Numbered from the stretch's first letter, positions 7,011-13,230 are shown. The stretch: DNA of 13,230 nt from Lachnospiraceae bacterium UBA3645 (GCA_002373555.1 DFKM01000204.1:1-13230); one strand, 5' to 3'. The notes: generated by a model from the letters alone, not told the origin. Numbers and translations are program-made.

Positions 7011-7102
7011 TTATGGTCTGCTCATGTGCAGCATTACTGACTTCTGCTGTAATTATGGTCTTCGTTGTGCAGCATTACTGACTTCTGCCGTAATTATGGT
7101 CT
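7011..7102 (+). repeat. Tandem direct repeat, 41-base period, two full copies plus a partial one
   Basis: Copies at 7025-7061 and 7066-7102 are each 37 bases and differ at one position (T or C at the 24th base). A partial copy at 7011-7018 keeps only TTATGGTC at the correct distance (42 bases from the next). Each full copy begins TGTGCAGCATTAC and ends GTAATTATGGTCT, with short internal complementarity (ATTAC/GTAAT). The separations of about 4 bases are far too short for CRISPR spacers. Confidence 0.8.
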
Positions 7103-7194
7103 GCTCTTTGTGCACAATCTTCAATTTCGCTCCATTTTAGGATCCTTTTATCCCGCTATTTTCCGTATCATCAAAGCGAAATAAAGCATATACC

Positions 7195-7245
7195 GGACCA
7201 TAATAACATCTAAAATGATCATTCAGGCACATTCCAGACCATAAT
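7195..7245 (-). repeat. Diverged inverted counterpart of the 41-base repeats
   Basis: GACCATAAT occurs at 7196-7204 and 7237-7245, again exactly 41 bases apart, and is the reverse complement of the ATTATGGTC that ends each forward repeat. The sequence between shows partial agreement with the reverse-complemented unit (for example GCACA at the corresponding place). Site pairs 7093-7101/7196-7204 and 7052-7060/7237-7245 share the same centre, 7148.5. Confidence 0.6.
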
Positions 7246-7321
7246 TTTCTACAACGATCAAATGATGCACAGAAATCATCTCGTTAGTAATGCAGATATC
7301 AGCGGTTCGGACACCTGCAGG

Positions 7322-8833
7322 TTACACATATCTGCATACATGATCGACCGCGATATCCGAGAAGCCGAATGCTTCCGCCTTCGTCATTTTCCCGTTGCAG
7401 ATATCGATGATCGCGCCGGTCATCTCGCGGCCCATCTCCTGGATGCTCTTCTCGCCCCGGACGATCGGGCTCAGGTCGATGTCCATATTGTCTTCCATGT
7501 TGCGGTAGGTTCTGCCGTTTGCCGTTACCTTCAGGACGGGTACGATCGCATTGCCGGTAGGCGTTCCGCGGCCTGTCGTAAAGATCACAGCCTGGCATCC
7601 CGCTGCGACCATGGAGGTCACGGAAGAAATGTCGTATCCCGCGGTATCCATCACAATCGCACCGCGCTTTGTCGGCGGCGCCGCCTGCTCCAGCACTTCC
7701 ACGATCGGTCTCGTGCCGCCCTTGCGGATACAGCCGAGGCTCTTCTCATCCAGCGTGGAGAGACCGCCGGCTTTGTTTCCGGGGGTCGGCTGTCCAGCGC
7801 GGCAGTCCTGACCGGCTGCTTCCAGATGCTTCTCATAAGCACGGCAGACCTCGATGATCTCATCATGGATCTTTGCATCCGCCGCCCGCTTGGCCAGCAC
7901 ATGCTCTCCGCCGATCCATTCGATGGATTCGCTCATCATGGATGTCGCACCCATGTCGACCAGGATATCGCTGAGTTCTCCGACCGCAGGATTGGAGGCA
8001 ATGCCGGAGGTGGCATCCGATCCGCCGCACTCGATGCCGAGGAAGAATTCCGAAGCCGGGAAAGGCTCCTTCTGCTGCATGGCAGCTTCCGCGGCCATAT
8101 CCCGCGCGGCTCTGACAGCCTTCTCGATCGTCTTGAGCGTGCCGCCTTCATCCTGGATCCCGAAGGAAACAACGGGCTTGGACGTCCTGGCCTGGATCTT
8201 CTCCTTCAGTTTTTTATGCGGAACGGTCTCGCAGCCGAGGCCGATGATGACAACGCCGTAGACATTCGGGTTGCACGCGAATCCGGTCAGCACCTTCTGG
8301 CTCATCGCGGTATTGGCAGCGACATCGGAACAGCCGGTATTGAAAACGATATTGACAGCGCCTCTGACCTGCTGCGCAACGATCCGGCAGGATTCGCTTC
8401 CGCAGGCGCAGGTCGGCAGAATGAGCACATGGTTGCGGATGCCGGGGCGGCCTTCCGCACGGCGGTATCCCATAAAAGTGAAGCTCTCAAGATCCGGTGC
8501 GCCGGCCGACTGCTTTGCACACATGGAGAAGGTGCCGTTCGCCAGCTCGGCGTCATAGTCCCGGGGCACACTGAAAAGGTTGTGATCCGCGATCCAGCCG
8601 CCGGTCTGTACGTCGGCAGACAGTTCTCCGAGACTCTCGCCGTATTTCAGGACATGATCGCCCTTCTTCAGATCGGTGACAGCCGCCTTGTGACAGTAGG
8701 GAATATCGTCCGCTGCCGTAAGCGAACATACTTCGTCCCCCTTCTTAAATACGATCGCTTCGCCTTTATGCACTTCCGTTACACAGGTCACGACATTATC
8801 CGCAGGATCCATTAAAAGAGCATTGATCGTCAT
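7322..8833 (-). CDS. UxaA-family sugar-acid dehydratase (altronate/galactarate dehydratase type)
   Basis: A 503-residue protein of full family length. Residues about 1-90 form the SAF-like domain, with the conserved histidine in YCHKAAV (H48). The large UxaA domain follows with GYRRAEGRPGIRN (122-134), NTGCSD (165-170), ECGGSDATSGIASNPAVG (268-285) and TTGRGTP (419-425). These are hallmarks of iron-dependent dehydratases that convert altronate, galactarate or related acids to 2-keto-3-deoxy products. I chose the ATG at 8833 because AGGAGG lies five bases upstream; an in-frame ATG at 8866 would add 11 residues with no such support. No hexuronate isomerase, reductase or aldolase gene is nearby, so the substrate is open; a fused sulfolactate-lyase-like role is another option in this superfamily. 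It is divergent from a LysR gene that probably controls it. Confidence 0.88.
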   Translation of the reverse strand: MTINALLMDPADNVVTCVTEVHKGEAIVFKKGDEVCSLTAADDIPYCHKAAVTDLKKGDHVLKYGESLGELSADVQTGGWIADHNLFSVPRDYDAELANGTFSMCAKQSAGAPDLESFTFMGYRRAEGRPGIRNHVLILPTCACGSESCRIVAQQVRGAVNIVFNTGCSDVAANTAMSQKVLTGFACNPNVYGVVIIGLGCETVPHKKLKEKIQARTSKPVVSFGIQDEGGTLKTIEKAVRAARDMAAEAAMQQKEPFPASEFFLGIECGGSDATSGIASNPAVGELSDILVDMGATSMMSESIEWIGGEHVLAKRAADAKIHDEIIEVCRAYEKHLEAAGQDCRAGQPTPGNKAGGLSTLDEKSLGCIRKGGTRPIVEVLEQAAPPTKRGAIVMDTAGYDISSVTSMVAAGCQAVIFTTGRGTPTGNAIVPVLKVTANGRTYRNMEDNMDIDLSPIVRGEKSIQEMGREMTGAIIDICNGKMTKAEAFGFSDIAVDHVCRYV

Positions 8834-8898
8834 TGCTTCCTCCTGTTCTATTGAGCACCGGATCAATTACAATGATCCTTTTCATCGATTTATCTGCA

Positions 8899-8927
8899 TT
8901 TACAATATCATAACATCCTGATATAAT
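8899..8927 (+). promoter_or_regulatory. Predicted promoter of the LysR regulator gene
   Basis: TTTACA (8899-8904) and a perfect TATAAT (8922-8927) are separated by 17 bases. Transcription would start near 8935, about 50 bases before the ATG at 8988. Confidence 0.65.
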
Positions 8928-8930
8928 CAA
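8902..8930 (-). promoter_or_regulatory. Predicted promoter of the UxaA-family dehydratase gene
   Basis: On the minus strand TTGATT (8925-8930) and TATTGT (8902-8907) are separated by 17 bases, giving a leader of about 60 bases. It almost completely overlaps the opposing LysR promoter. Confidence 0.5.
8905..8924. promoter_or_regulatory. Candidate LysR operator between the divergent genes
   Basis: ATATCA, eight bases, then TGATAT form a perfect dyad inside the spacers of both opposing promoters. A further ATCA-N6-TGAT dyad follows at about 8926-8939, and ATGA-N6-TCAT lies upstream at about 8872-8885. LysR-type proteins bind AT-rich dyads of this kind; a bound tetramer here could block both promoters or choose between them. 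Inference from position and symmetry only. Confidence 0.5.
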
Positions 8931-8987
8931 TTTTATGATATTTATATTTGCATTAATCTGATTTATAAAAGGACAGGGGAATGCATT

Positions 8988-9953
8988 ATGGAACAGGAAA
9001 TGAAATATATCTATACCGTCTACAGGACCGGCAGTTTCTCCGAGGCTGCCAAAGAGCTTTTTCTGACGCAGCCCGCACTCAGCATCGCTGTCTCCAAAAC
9101 CGAGGCGAGGATCGGCATGCCGCTGTTCGACCGTTCGCGCCGGCCGCTCGCGCTGACCGCCGCCGGGGAAGCCTACATAGAAAAATATGAAGCGATCCGG
9201 GCACTGGAAAAGGATCTGGAAATGCAGCTGAATGACCTCTCGGGCCTGAAGACCGGCGCGCTCCGGATCGGCGGCTCGCACTATATCATCTCCCACATCC
9301 TGCCGCCGTATCTTGCTTCCTTCTCGGAAAAGTATCCGGGGATCAGCCTGGAATTGGCCGAAGCCGGTGCCGATTCTCTGCTGGCCATGCTCTCGGACCA
9401 TGCGATCGACCTGACCTTTAACTGCGAAGAGGACCCGGAAGAACGTTTCCTCCGGATCCCCTGTTTTACGGATCATATTCTGCTGGCCGTGCCGAAGAGC
9501 CTGGGCTTCCCGGAACAGTCTGCGTGTGCTGCGCTCACAGGCAGCGATATCCTGGCCGGCAGACATCTGCGAAGGGACTGTCCCACCGTCTCCGTCAGTC
9601 ATTTTGCGGATCTTCCCTTTGTGATCCTGACACCCGGAAACGGCCTGCATGACCGTGCGCTGGAAGTATTCGCCGAAGCGGACATCTCCCCGAAGATCCG
9701 GCTGATGGCCGGACAGCTGACCACCTGTTTTCATCTTTGTGAAGCAGGCCTGGGTGCTTCCTTTGTGCCCGACCGGCTGGTAAAACGCGCTGACGCCGGC
9801 ATGCTGTTCTTCCGGATCGATTCCCCGCACACGGTCCGGCACTTCGATCTCGTTCTCCCGAAAAACCGCTACATTTCCAATGCGGTCAAAGCCTTCACAT
9901 CCCACATGACAGATGCAGCGCCCTCCCCGCATCCGCTTATCGAAGCAGAATGA
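8988..9953 (+). CDS. LysR-type transcriptional regulator
   Basis: A 321-residue protein of usual LysR length. The N-terminal winged helix-turn-helix (about 1-60) reads YTVYRTGSFSEAAKELFLTQ PALSIAVSKTEARIG, with the family's typical LF.R......LT.AG following (LFDRSRRPLALTAAG). A linker helix leads to the two-lobed effector-binding domain (about 90-300; LRIGGSHYI starts the first strand). GGGGA lies seven bases before the ATG at 8988. It is transcribed away from the UxaA-family dehydratase gene with overlapping promoters, the classic layout of a LysR protein controlling its divergent neighbour, so a sugar acid or its breakdown product is the likely inducer (inference). The stop codon lies 17 bases inside the end of the convergent amylase gene, with no terminator between them. 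Confidence 0.94.
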   Translation: MEQEMKYIYTVYRTGSFSEAAKELFLTQPALSIAVSKTEARIGMPLFDRSRRPLALTAAGEAYIEKYEAIRALEKDLEMQLNDLSGLKTGALRIGGSHYIISHILPPYLASFSEKYPGISLELAEAGADSLLAMLSDHAIDLTFNCEEDPEERFLRIPCFTDHILLAVPKSLGFPEQSACAALTGSDILAGRHLRRDCPTVSVSHFADLPFVILTPGNGLHDRALEVFAEADISPKIRLMAGQLTTCFHLCEAGLGASFVPDRLVKRADAGMLFFRIDSPHTVRHFDLVLPKNRYISNAVKAFTSHMTDAAPSPHPLIEAE

Positions 9954-11316
9954 CGGGATCGCCGTGAAAATCCAGGCATCCGTCATGAACGGCCACTGTT
10001 GATCCGCTAATCAGCTCTTTGTATTCGCCGTCTGCGAAGAGATCCGCAAGACACCTGCCGTCGCCGGTCCCGATCCCGGCAAGATCGATCCGGCATGCTT
10101 CCGTCTCCGCGGCATCTTCATTTTCCTTCAGGCAGAAGAAGCCGGCAGCTGCGCCGCCTTTCCGCTCCTCCTTTTCATCCGGCAGCCACTCGTTTTCCGT
10201 ATGCACCGCAGCGGCAATGTTTCCGGAAACGGCTGTCATCCGGTAGGAGCTGTCCGTGAAGACCGGCAAATGCTTGATCTCTGAAAGCCTGCGGATATAC
10301 GCCGAAAGATCGATCCCGTCTTCCGCCTGCCAGTCGACCGTATCCCTGTCGAAAAGAGACGGCTGATGCGTGCAGCCCGCTTCCTGTCCGGCATAGAGCA
10401 GCACCGTCCCCTTGTGAAAGAACTGCAGCGCCATCCAGTTTTTCAGGATCCCCGTATCCTGCACGATAGACCGGATCCGCGGCCGGTCATGATTCTCCAG
10501 ATATCTCGCCTTCCCGTAATTTTCCGGATACATGCATTCCTGCCGGTTGACGGCTGCGCAGTATTCCGCAAGCGGTCTTTCTCCCTTCAGGAAACCGTAA
10601 AATTCGTCATAGATATCGTATTCATATTCCAGATCAAATGCTGTATAGAGCTCGGCATCCGACCAGGCCGGAATGCTTCGCGAACGCAGAAAACGGATGA
10701 ATTCCGTCTCCACTGATTCCGCCAGCCAGACTGCATCCGGGCGGACCTCCGCCACGGCTTTTCTTGCTTTTTCCCAGAACGCTGCGGGGACGACGGTGGC
10801 AACATCGCAGCGGAATCCATCCACGATCCCGGCCCATTGCACGAGCGTTTCGATCTGATAATCCCACAGGTCTTCATGGGCATAATCCAGATCGATCACA
10901 TCCCACCAGTCTCCGACCTTGTTGCCGAACGAGCCGTCCTCCTTGTGGAAGAACCATTCGGGATGCTCTTCCTGCAGCACGGAATCCGGCGAGGTATGGT
11001 TGTAGACCACATCGATCATGACCTTCATGCCGAGCGCATGTGCGTCGGAGACCAGCGCCCGCAGATCCTCCTCCGTACCGTATTCCGGATTCACGGCCCG
11101 GTAATCCGCGATCGCATAAGGCGATCCCAGCGTACCTTTTCGATTCTTCTCCCCGATCGGGTGGATGGGCATGAGCCAGAGGATATCCGTGCCAAGACGC
11201 CGGATCCGCGCCAGATCCTTCCTGACTTCTTCAAACGTTCCCTCTGCGCTGTAATTCCGCACGAACACGGAATAAATGATCTGATTTCTGAGTGTTTTCG
11301 GGGTATTTACTGCCAT
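9937..11316 (-). CDS. GH13 alpha-amylase-family glycoside hydrolase, cytoplasmic
   Basis: The protein has 459 residues from the ATG at 11316, which has AAGGAG four bases upstream and gives the usual GH13 N-terminus (NQIIYSVFVRNYSAEG). Longer in-frame starts run back into the CbiL-like gene. All GH13 signature regions are present: DVVYNH (102-107), GFRCDVA with nucleophile Asp171, WLAESVE with acid/base Glu200, and ENHDRPR with Asp277. There is no signal peptide, so it probably acts on oligosaccharides or intracellular alpha-glucan in the cytoplasm; maltodextrin or trehalose/sucrose-type substrates cannot be separated by eye. A shorter C-terminal beta domain follows (about 370-459). The first 10 bases overlap the end of the truncated CbiL gene, suggesting translational coupling. 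The end overlaps the convergent LysR gene by 17 bases. Confidence 0.9.
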   Translation of the reverse strand: MAVNTPKTLRNQIIYSVFVRNYSAEGTFEEVRKDLARIRRLGTDILWLMPIHPIGEKNRKGTLGSPYAIADYRAVNPEYGTEEDLRALVSDAHALGMKVMIDVVYNHTSPDSVLQEEHPEWFFHKEDGSFGNKVGDWWDVIDLDYAHEDLWDYQIETLVQWAGIVDGFRCDVATVVPAAFWEKARKAVAEVRPDAVWLAESVETEFIRFLRSRSIPAWSDAELYTAFDLEYEYDIYDEFYGFLKGERPLAEYCAAVNRQECMYPENYGKARYLENHDRPRIRSIVQDTGILKNWMALQFFHKGTVLLYAGQEAGCTHQPSLFDRDTVDWQAEDGIDLSAYIRRLSEIKHLPVFTDSSYRMTAVSGNIAAAVHTENEWLPDEKEERKGGAAAGFFCLKENEDAAETEACRIDLAGIGTGDGRCLADLFADGEYKELISGSTVAVHDGCLDFHGDPVILLR

Positions 11317-11768
11317 GATGCTCCTTCTTCCTTTATAATAATCGTCATCATATATCTTCCGTCCTCCGGCAGCTGCGCTGCGCCATAGAACAGCGTCTCG
11401 TTTTCCGTACCACATTCGGAAACGCCGTAGATACTGACTTTTCTGCCTTCGGCCGCACGCTTTCTCTCCCATTCCAGCAGGATCCGCCGGACTTCGGTGA
11501 TCCTCCTGCCGCATTTCATCAGCACTTTGGTGCCCGGCAGTGCAAGCGCGTCTGCCAGTCCTGCAGCCTCCGGGATCACATGCAGTTCCTCATTCCCTTC
11601 GCAAAGCGGGATCCCGAGGGCCGCCGCGCAGGCGCAGAACGAAGTGATTCCATTGATCACACGGACTTCGATCCCGTCCTGCTCCGCCTGCTTTGCGATA
11701 TAGGAAAATGTTGCGTACACGGCTGGATCGCCGATCCCGACGCCGATCCCATACAGAATTCCGTTCAT
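11307..11768 (-). pseudogene. cbiL: CbiL/CobI precorrin-2 C20-methyltransferase with in-frame internal deletion
   Basis: The reading frame encodes 153 residues; full CbiL proteins are about 220-240. It opens like the family (MNGILYGIGVGIGDP, residues 1-15) and then jumps directly to the sequence that follows the second GDP motif of CbiL, AVYATFSYI. It continues with the remaining conserved parts: INGITSFCACAAALGIPLCEG, ELHVIP, LPGTKVLMKCG, VSECG and a final beta strand with TIIIKE. About 80-85 residues between the two GDP motifs, most of the N-terminal domain of this SAM-dependent tetrapyrrole methylase, are absent. It is therefore unlikely to methylate precorrin-2. The frame is intact to a TAA at 11307-11309, overlapping the amylase start by 10 bases. 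AGGA nine bases upstream supports the ATG at 11768. No other cobalamin gene is nearby. It may be a decayed gene kept for translation of the amylase, or a reduced protein with another role. Confidence 0.75.
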
Positions 11769-11812
11769 CTTTCTGTTTCCTGTCTGCGCACCCGCATGTG
11801 TTAAAGTTTTAT

Positions 11813-11846
11813 AAAAAAACCGCCGGCATGATTGTTTTTCATCCGG
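11813..11846 (-). terminator. Terminator-like hairpin in the leader of the truncated cbiL gene
   Basis: On the minus strand CCGGATG pairs with CATGCCGG (one bulged G) around a 9-base loop, followed by CGG and seven U residues (11813-11819). It lies about 45 bases upstream of the cbiL ATG and there is no minus-strand gene just upstream in the window. It could be an attenuator of the leader or a remnant of a lost upstream gene. The U-tract also runs into TATAAA, so this may instead be the -10 region of the promoter. Confidence 0.35.
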
Positions 11847-11880
11847 ATCTGTGTTATTTCTAATGCGCCGGGACGGTCCG

Positions 11881-11897
11881 GCTGCAGGTTCTGCAGC
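11881..11897. repeat. Perfect inverted repeat in the cbiL-HD intergenic region
   Basis: GCTGCAG and CTGCAGC enclose GTT. With GCCGG-N4-CCGGC at about 11912-11924 it makes this 180-base gap between divergent genes rich in short hairpins. I compared the minus-strand leader with the cobalamin riboswitch consensus; the B12 box is absent. A plus-strand promoter for the HD gene may use TTGTTT and TATTTC with 17 bases between them (about 11832-11860), weakly supported. Confidence 0.45.
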
Positions 11898-11948
11898 ACG
11901 ATCCCGTGACGCCGGTGCTCCGGCACATTTTACCACAGGAGATCAGAT

Positions 11949-12389
11949 TTGAATATAAACATTACAAAATACGGTTCGGATATTCTTGCTTCCGACAGAT
12001 TCCGCCAGGCCTACGGCGTGACACATCACTACAGAAGCACCGTTGCGGAGCACAGTCTGCATGTCGCCGGCGAAGCATGCCGCATTGCCGGATGGCTCAA
12101 CCGGCACGGCTTCAGCATTTCCTGCGAAGATGTCGTGCGCGGCAGTCTTCTGCACGATATCGGGATGACAGACAGCCGGGTAGCGGAGTGCCGCCCGTGG
12201 AGAAAGGCATACGCGCATCCCAGACGCGGCACGGATATCGCCGGCAGTGAATACAGGGAGAACGCTGTCGTTCAGAATACGATCCGCCGGCATATGTGGC
12301 CGATCTGCGTGATCCCGCCGCGGCATATCTCCGGATGGATCGTGGTGGCCGCAGACAAGATCTGCTCGATCCGTGAGATCGCAGCTTAA
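11949..12389 (+). CDS. Small HD-domain phosphohydrolase
   Basis: A 146-residue protein starting at TTG. AGGAG lies seven bases upstream, no in-frame ATG is available, and the translation MNINITKYGSDILASDRFRQ matches the N-terminus of clostridial HDIG-type proteins. The metal-binding set of the HD superfamily is visible: His35 in AEHSLH, His69-Asp70 in LLHDIG, His115 in RRHMWP and Asp136 in AADK. The fold is therefore complete. Such enzymes hydrolyse phosphate esters or nucleotides using two metal ions; the substrate is unknown and no neighbour hints at it. The C-terminus ends shortly after AADKICSIREI, slightly shorter than many relatives. It is transcribed divergently from the truncated cbiL-amylase pair and ends just before a strong terminator. 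Confidence 0.85.
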   Translation: MNINITKYGSDILASDRFRQAYGVTHHYRSTVAEHSLHVAGEACRIAGWLNRHGFSISCEDVVRGSLLHDIGMTDSRVAECRPWRKAYAHPRRGTDIAGSEYRENAVVQNTIRRHMWPICVIPPRHISGWIVVAADKICSIREIAA

Positions 12390-12401
12390 GAGAAAGAAAA
12401 A

Positions 12402-12437
12402 CCGCACTGCATCAAGGCAGTGCGGCCGTTTTTTTTT
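12402..12437 (+). terminator. Bidirectional rho-independent terminator between convergent genes
   Basis: CCGCACTGC (12402-12410) and GCAGTGCGG (12417-12425) form a perfect 9-base stem with a 6-base loop. On the plus strand CCG and nine T residues follow (12429-12437), ending the HD gene transcript. On the minus strand the stem is followed by TTTTTCTTTCTC, so it can also end the esterase transcript arriving from 12446. Confidence 0.92.
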
Positions 12438-12445
12438 CGGCGTTC

Positions 12446-13222
12446 TTATTGCAGCAGCCATCCGAGACCGCGGTCGATATATTCGTTCCAGAATATCCAA
12501 TCATGCTTTCCGGGGCCGTCCTCAAACCGGTAATCCGCCTTCTGCGCTTCCAGGAAGCGGCTGAAATTCACATTCCCCGCGTAAAGGCTGTCCTCCGTTC
12601 CGATCGCCATGTAGATCTTCGGAAGCTGTTGTCCTTTCTCCTTCAGCTGCTGATACTGATATTCCGGATTTCTGTCTGATTTCAGGATATTCATCGTGTC
12701 GCCGAAGATATCTCTGGCCATGGCCGGCGGTATCGGATCATCTTCTCTTCTCCCTTTTCCGGCAAGCTCATTATAGACCAGCGCAGAGGAGAGCGCGATG
12801 CATCCGGAAAACGTGTCCGGATATGCAAATGCCGTATGCAGCGCACCGAATCCGCCCATGGAAAGACCTGCGATCAGCGTGTTCTCCCTGCTCTCGCAGA
12901 ATCCGAAGACCTTCCGGATGTATTCCGGCAGTTCCTTTCCGATAAATTCGCAGTAATTGCCGCCCAGATATCCTCTGTCCAGGTAGAAGCTGTTCCCGGT
13001 CGTCGGCATGAAGACCGCCAGATTGTACTGGACTGCCATGTCCTGCGCCACGCCGCCGTACAGCCAGTCCGTGTCGGTCCCCGTCAGGCCGTGCAGCAGG
13101 ATCAGTGATTTTGTCGGACGGTCATAATGCCGCAGATCCCTGATATCCGGTACATGCACATCGTTCGGCAGCACGAACGTAAAGTTCGTATGCTGCATGA
13201 TCGACTCGGCGTGAAATTCCAT
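12446..13222 (-). CDS. Alpha/beta-hydrolase esterase, tributyrin esterase / EstA (PF00756) type
   Basis: A 258-residue cytoplasmic protein, full length for this family. The oxyanion region LLHGLTG is at 42-48, the nucleophile elbow GLSMGGFGA at 119-127 (Ser121), Asp211 in GTEDSLY and His240 in GKHDW, so the catalytic triad is complete. The family includes short-chain acyl esterases (tributyrin esterase) and S-formylglutathione hydrolase-like enzymes. In gut Bacillota, acetyl-ester cleavage from carbohydrates is a common role (family knowledge, not shown here). The ATG at 13222 is only eight bases from the window edge, so its ribosome binding site and promoter cannot be judged. MEFHAESIMQHTNFTFVLPND fits the usual family N-terminus. 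It converges on the HD gene and shares the bidirectional terminator at 12402-12437. Confidence 0.9.
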   Translation of the reverse strand: MEFHAESIMQHTNFTFVLPNDVHVPDIRDLRHYDRPTKSLILLHGLTGTDTDWLYGGVAQDMAVQYNLAVFMPTTGNSFYLDRGYLGGNYCEFIGKELPEYIRKVFGFCESRENTLIAGLSMGGFGALHTAFAYPDTFSGCIALSSALVYNELAGKGRREDDPIPPAMARDIFGDTMNILKSDRNPEYQYQQLKEKGQQLPKIYMAIGTEDSLYAGNVNFSRFLEAQKADYRFEDGPGKHDWIFWNEYIDRGLGWLLQ

Positions 13223-13230
13223 TCTTCCGC

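Larger units (their letters stand above)
6918..7321. other. 404-base intergenic region carrying a symmetric repeat array
   Basis: No credible gene is present on either strand. The stretch is clearly more AT-rich than its neighbours. It must contain the esterase promoter; TAAAAT at about 6946-6951 (minus strand) is a possible -10, but no good -35 stands 17 bases away. It also contains the tandem and inverted repeats listed separately, a pair of 8-base inverted repeats at 7124-7131 and 7175-7182, and a 10-base inverted repeat (7290-7299 with 7328-7337) that runs into the end of the dehydratase gene. No convincing terminator for that gene was seen. Confidence 0.7.

Noticed and set aside
7025..7102. 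Possible CRISPR repeats (two 37-base copies)
   Set aside because: The copies are separated by only 4 bases, so there are no spacers, and no cas gene is nearby.
7290..7337. Terminator for the dehydratase gene from the ATGCAGATAT/ATATCTGCAT inverted repeat
   Set aside because: One arm lies inside the coding region, the loop is 28 bases and no U-tract follows on the minus strand.
7262..8815. 517-residue open frame on the plus strand opposite the UxaA-family dehydratase
   Set aside because: It is antisense to a gene with complete family motifs, has Arg/His/Asp-rich composition typical of GC-rich shadow frames, no recognisable domain and no ribosome binding site.
8796..9986. 396-residue open frame on the minus strand opposite the LysR gene
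   Set aside because: It covers the divergent promoter region and reads antisense to a clear LysR gene. The translation shows no family motif.
11317..11514. 66-residue N-terminal extension of the amylase
   Set aside because: It is out-of-frame CbiL sequence without domain similarity. The ATG at 11316 has AAGGAG at good spacing and gives the normal GH13 N-terminus.
11769..11948. Cobalamin riboswitch ahead of the CbiL-like gene
   Set aside because: Neither the B12 box nor the other conserved core blocks of that riboswitch are found in the minus-strand leader; only short generic hairpins are present.

Overview
The window looks like chromosomal DNA from an anaerobic member of the Bacillota, most likely a Clostridia / Lachnospiraceae-type gut bacterium. 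The evidence is moderately GC-rich DNA, strong AGGAGG-type ribosome binding sites, some GTG/TTG starts, sigma-A-like promoters, and a typical clostridial gene set (formate/nitrite channel, family-6 DNA-deoxyinosine glycosylase, COG0523 GTPase, clostridial-type CbiL fragment). This placement is inferred from sequence style and not proven. Thirteen protein genes can be supported. I see no rRNA, tRNA, CRISPR array, transposase or phage gene.

Left part (1-3650, all minus strand): a CobW/COG0523 GTPase runs off the left edge and has its own promoter. Upstream of it lie a family-6 hypoxanthine/deoxyinosine-DNA glycosylase, a secreted SGNH-type hydrolase, an OmpR-type response regulator with no histidine kinase beside it, and a formate/nitrite channel with a clear promoter. 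From the channel to the glycosylase the genes are closely packed in one direction and may be read together.

Middle (3651-8833, minus strand): a MATE efflux pump and a hexapeptide acetyltransferase with an unusual C-terminal tail form a probable two-gene operon. Next come an Aes/HSL-type esterase with an intrinsic terminator, and a UxaA-type sugar-acid dehydratase. Between the pump and the esterase lie three consecutive perfect hairpins. Between the esterase and the dehydratase is a 404-base non-coding stretch. It holds 41-base tandem repeats and their inverted, diverged counterparts, arranged symmetrically about position 7148.5.

Right part (8834-13230): a LysR regulator is divergent from the dehydratase, and their predicted promoters lie on top of each other around one dyad. 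The LysR gene converges with and overlaps the end of a cytoplasmic GH13 alpha-amylase-type gene. The amylase start overlaps the end of a CbiL (precorrin-2 C20-methyltransferase) gene that has lost about 80-85 internal residues in frame. Divergent from these is a small HD-domain phosphohydrolase with a TTG start. It shares a bidirectional terminator with a convergent esterase (tributyrin-esterase/EstA type) at the right edge.

The genes do not form one pathway; this is a mosaic of small transcription units. No clear new multi-gene system is visible. The most unusual items are the internally deleted CbiL coupled to the amylase, the symmetric phased repeat region at 7011-7245, the hairpin cluster at 5913-6010, and the acetyltransferase with a nuclease-like tail.
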